A stretch of DNA of 7,222 bases from Parvularculaceae bacterium. GTDB lineage: Bacteria; Pseudomonadota; Alphaproteobacteria; Caulobacterales; Parvularculaceae. Under the pieces are notes generated by a model. The model did not search any database and was not told the origin of the DNA. It was given only the letters and a program-made list of their open reading frames with translations. Shown here one piece after another: positions 6,349 to 7,222 of this stretch. The position numbers and the translations under genes are program-made. Numbering within the stretch: position 1 is the stretch's first letter; every line of letters starts with the position of its first letter. The stretch lies in the NCBI GenBank assembly GCA_013389125.1, contig JACADX010000327.1:1-7222 (forward strand), in the 5' to 3' direction.

Positions 6349-6807
6349 CTACAGCGTCTTCTTCATCTCGGTCAGCGTGATGACGCCGCGTTCAAAGCGC
6401 TGCACCGCGCGCTTGTTGTCGATCTTCAAGGCGAAGACGATCGCGCCGTCGAGCGTCGTCACGGCGCCGGTCTTGGCTGTCGTTTCCGGCGCCGCAAAGG
6501 CGATGACGTCGCTTGCGCCTTCATACTTGCCGAGCGTGCCGTCCTCGCGCCCGACAAGGATCGTATAGACGCCCTCGAACTTGACGCCGTTCGAATAGTC
6601 GATCTTCTCGCCTTTGACCGCTTCGGCGCTCAGTAGCGGCACAAGCTCGGCGACCGTTGCGATCCCTTTGGCCTCAACCCATTTTGCGCCCACGTCGCGC
6701 TCGATCGCGTAACCGCCGCCATCGACGGGCACGAGCCGCAAAGGCGCGGACTTCCCTGCGGCCAATGCGGGCGCAGCGGCGAGGCAAAAAAGGACGAGAA
6801 GGCGCAT
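6349..6807 (-). CDS. Secreted (periplasmic) hypothetical protein, 152 aa
   Basis: I do not recognise the family. The N-terminus MRLLVLFCLAAAPALAAG is a good Sec signal peptide with cleavage expected after ALA (about residue 16), giving a mature periplasmic protein of about 135 residues without membrane segments. The mature part alternates short hydrophobic and charged stretches, suggesting a beta-rich fold, and includes VEAKGIATVAELVPLLSAE and DNKRAVQRFERGVITLTEM. There are no cysteines after the signal, so it is not a lipoprotein. The start is well fixed: AAGGGAG (6814-6820, minus strand) lies 6 nt before ATG 6805-6807. It runs against the methyltransferase gene and diverges from guaA. Function is unknown, and nothing in its neighbourhood indicates one. 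Confidence 0.75.
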   Translation of the reverse strand: MRLLVLFCLAAAPALAAGKSAPLRLVPVDGGGYAIERDVGAKWVEAKGIATVAELVPLLSAEAVKGEKIDYSNGVKFEGVYTILVGREDGTLGKYEGASDVIAFAAPETTAKTGAVTTLDGAIVFALKIDNKRAVQRFERGVITLTEMKKTL

Positions 6808-6846
6808 GCGGATCTCCCTTGATCGAAGCGGGGACGCAACAGGACT

Positions 6847-6852
6847 TATAAT
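6847..6852 (+). promoter_or_regulatory. Consensus -10 element TATAAT upstream of guaA, possibly bidirectional
   Basis: A perfect TATAAT stands out in this GC-rich divergent region. It would place the guaA transcription start near 6859, giving a leader of about 120 nt. No good -35 is found at 16-18 nt. The surrounding TTATAATA also reads TATTAT on the minus strand (6853 to 6848), a 5/6 match, about 45 nt upstream of the divergent gene's ATG. The same bases may therefore serve both directions. Confidence 0.4.
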
Positions 6853-6861
6853 AGCGCAACT

Positions 6862-6884
6862 CCCGGCATAGCGTCGCTATCGGG
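6862..6884. repeat. Inverted repeat in the guaA upstream region
   Basis: The core is a perfect 13-nt dyad, ATAGCG-T-CGCTAT (6868-6880). It is flanked by CCCG (6862-6865) and CGGG (6881-6884), which also pair, leaving a 2-nt bulge on the left. As RNA it would be a stable hairpin right at the 5' end of a transcript started from the TATAAT. As DNA it is a plausible repressor operator. There is no U-tract after it, so it is not an ordinary terminator. Confidence 0.5.
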
Positions 6885-6914
6885 GATTACCCTTGTGTAA
6901 GAGGCAAGGGGAAC

Positions 6915-6977
6915 ATGGCGCGAATCAGGGTGACGACAGCGGCTCAGTCCGCTAAACGCCCGCCAAGGCAGGAATAA
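6915..6977 (+). CDS. Possible 20-aa leader ORF in front of guaA
   Basis: ATG 6915 has AAGGGG just upstream with a short 3-5 nt spacer, and opens a 20-codon frame starting MARIRVTTAAQSAKRPP. Its TAA (6975-6977) is 2 nt before the guaA ATG. The encoded peptide is basic, with no obvious regulatory codon run. It overlaps a small hairpin (AGCGG 6938-6942 with CCGCT 6949-6953). The position suggests translational coupling or leader control, but an ORF this short can occur by chance. Confidence 0.25.
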   Translation: MARIRVTTAAQSAKRPPRQE

Positions 6978-6979
6978 AG

Positions 6980-7222
6980 ATGTCGCTCGACCCCCACGCC
7001 GCCCTTCACGAGCGCGTCCTGATCGTCGATTTCGGCTCTCAGGTGACGCAGCTGATCGCCCGCCGCCTCCGCGAAGCGGGCGTCTATTGCGAGATTCACC
7101 CTTTCAACCGCGCCGATCAGACATTCATCGACGAATACCGGCCGAGGGCGATCATTCTTTCGGGCGGACCGGCGAGCGTCAAAACCGCCGCCTCTCCGCG
7201 CGCGCATCCGGCGGTGTTCAGC
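6980..7222 (+). CDS. guaA: GMP synthase (glutamine-hydrolysing), 5' part
   Basis: GuaA converts XMP to GMP using ATP and glutamine, the step after IMPDH. Only the first 81 codons of a protein normally about 520 residues long are in the window, and the frame runs off the right edge. They form the start of the class I glutamine amidotransferase domain: VLIVDFGSQVTQLIARRLRE, then VYCEIHPF, and the SGGPASV loop at about 61-67. The catalytic Cys-His-Glu triad and the ATP-pyrophosphatase domain lie beyond the window. ATG 6980 has AGGA 6 nt upstream and gives the usual alphaproteobacterial N-terminus. No stop or frameshift is seen in this part, in contrast to guaB. It is probably transcribed from its own promoter in the divergent region. 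Confidence 0.95.
   Translation, partial: MSLDPHAALHERVLIVDFGSQVTQLIARRLREAGVYCEIHPFNRADQTFIDEYRPRAIILSGGPASVKTAASPRAHPAVFS

Noticed and set aside
6808..6979. Guanine (purine) riboswitch upstream of guaA
   Set aside because: The hairpins present do not show the conserved three-way junction core of purine riboswitches. Only a simple dyad and a small stem were found.

Overview
This is a GC-rich housekeeping window from an alphaproteobacterium. The order ppx/gppA-like, rlmE, guaB, rsmB-like, guaA, together with the protein sequences, points to the Hyphomicrobiales (Rhizobiales). A methylotroph-type family such as Methylocystaceae or Beijerinckiaceae is possible, but the genus cannot be fixed from sequence alone. 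No mobile element, CRISPR array, tRNA or rRNA was seen.

Layout. The left edge holds a Ppx/GppA phosphatase whose frame is open to the window start. After a 126-bp gap comes a tightly packed plus-strand cluster. It contains the 23S rRNA 2'-O-methyltransferase RlmE, a chagasin-type (I42) protease-inhibitor lipoprotein (ATGA overlap), a four-helix inner-membrane protein of unknown function (TTG start), and guaB, which overlaps the membrane gene by 14 nt. Then come a DUF486 small membrane protein and, 3 nt later, an RsmB/NOP-family rRNA cytosine methyltransferase. A convergent minus-strand gene encodes a small secreted protein. It diverges across a 172-bp regulatory region from guaA, of which the first 81 codons lie in the window.

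Main observation. guaB (IMP dehydrogenase) carries two in-frame amber (TAG) codons. One is at codon 346, in the IMP-phosphate-binding part of the barrel, where bacterial family members have Ser (SGD). The other is at codon 472, where the family has the Glu of the C-terminal ESHVHDV motif. Beyond each stop the reading frame continues without a shift and the protein sequence stays typical, up to a normal TAA at 4488-4490. The restored protein would be 491 aa, an ordinary GuaB length. Each stop is one substitution from the expected codon (TCG to TAG, GAG to TAG), and both are G:C to T:A transversions. As written, the gene encodes a truncated IMPDH that cannot be active, although its pathway partner guaA begins intact next door. 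Either the gene is very recently dead (guanine auxotrophy or a second guaB elsewhere), or amber is read through, or the bases are sequence errors.

Functional theme. guaB and guaA are the two steps from IMP to GMP. The Ppx/GppA phosphatase relates to (p)ppGpp or polyphosphate, and the two methyltransferases modify rRNA, so the cluster joins guanine nucleotide supply with ribosome maturation. The inhibitor lipoprotein and the small membrane proteins are accessory passengers of unknown link to it.
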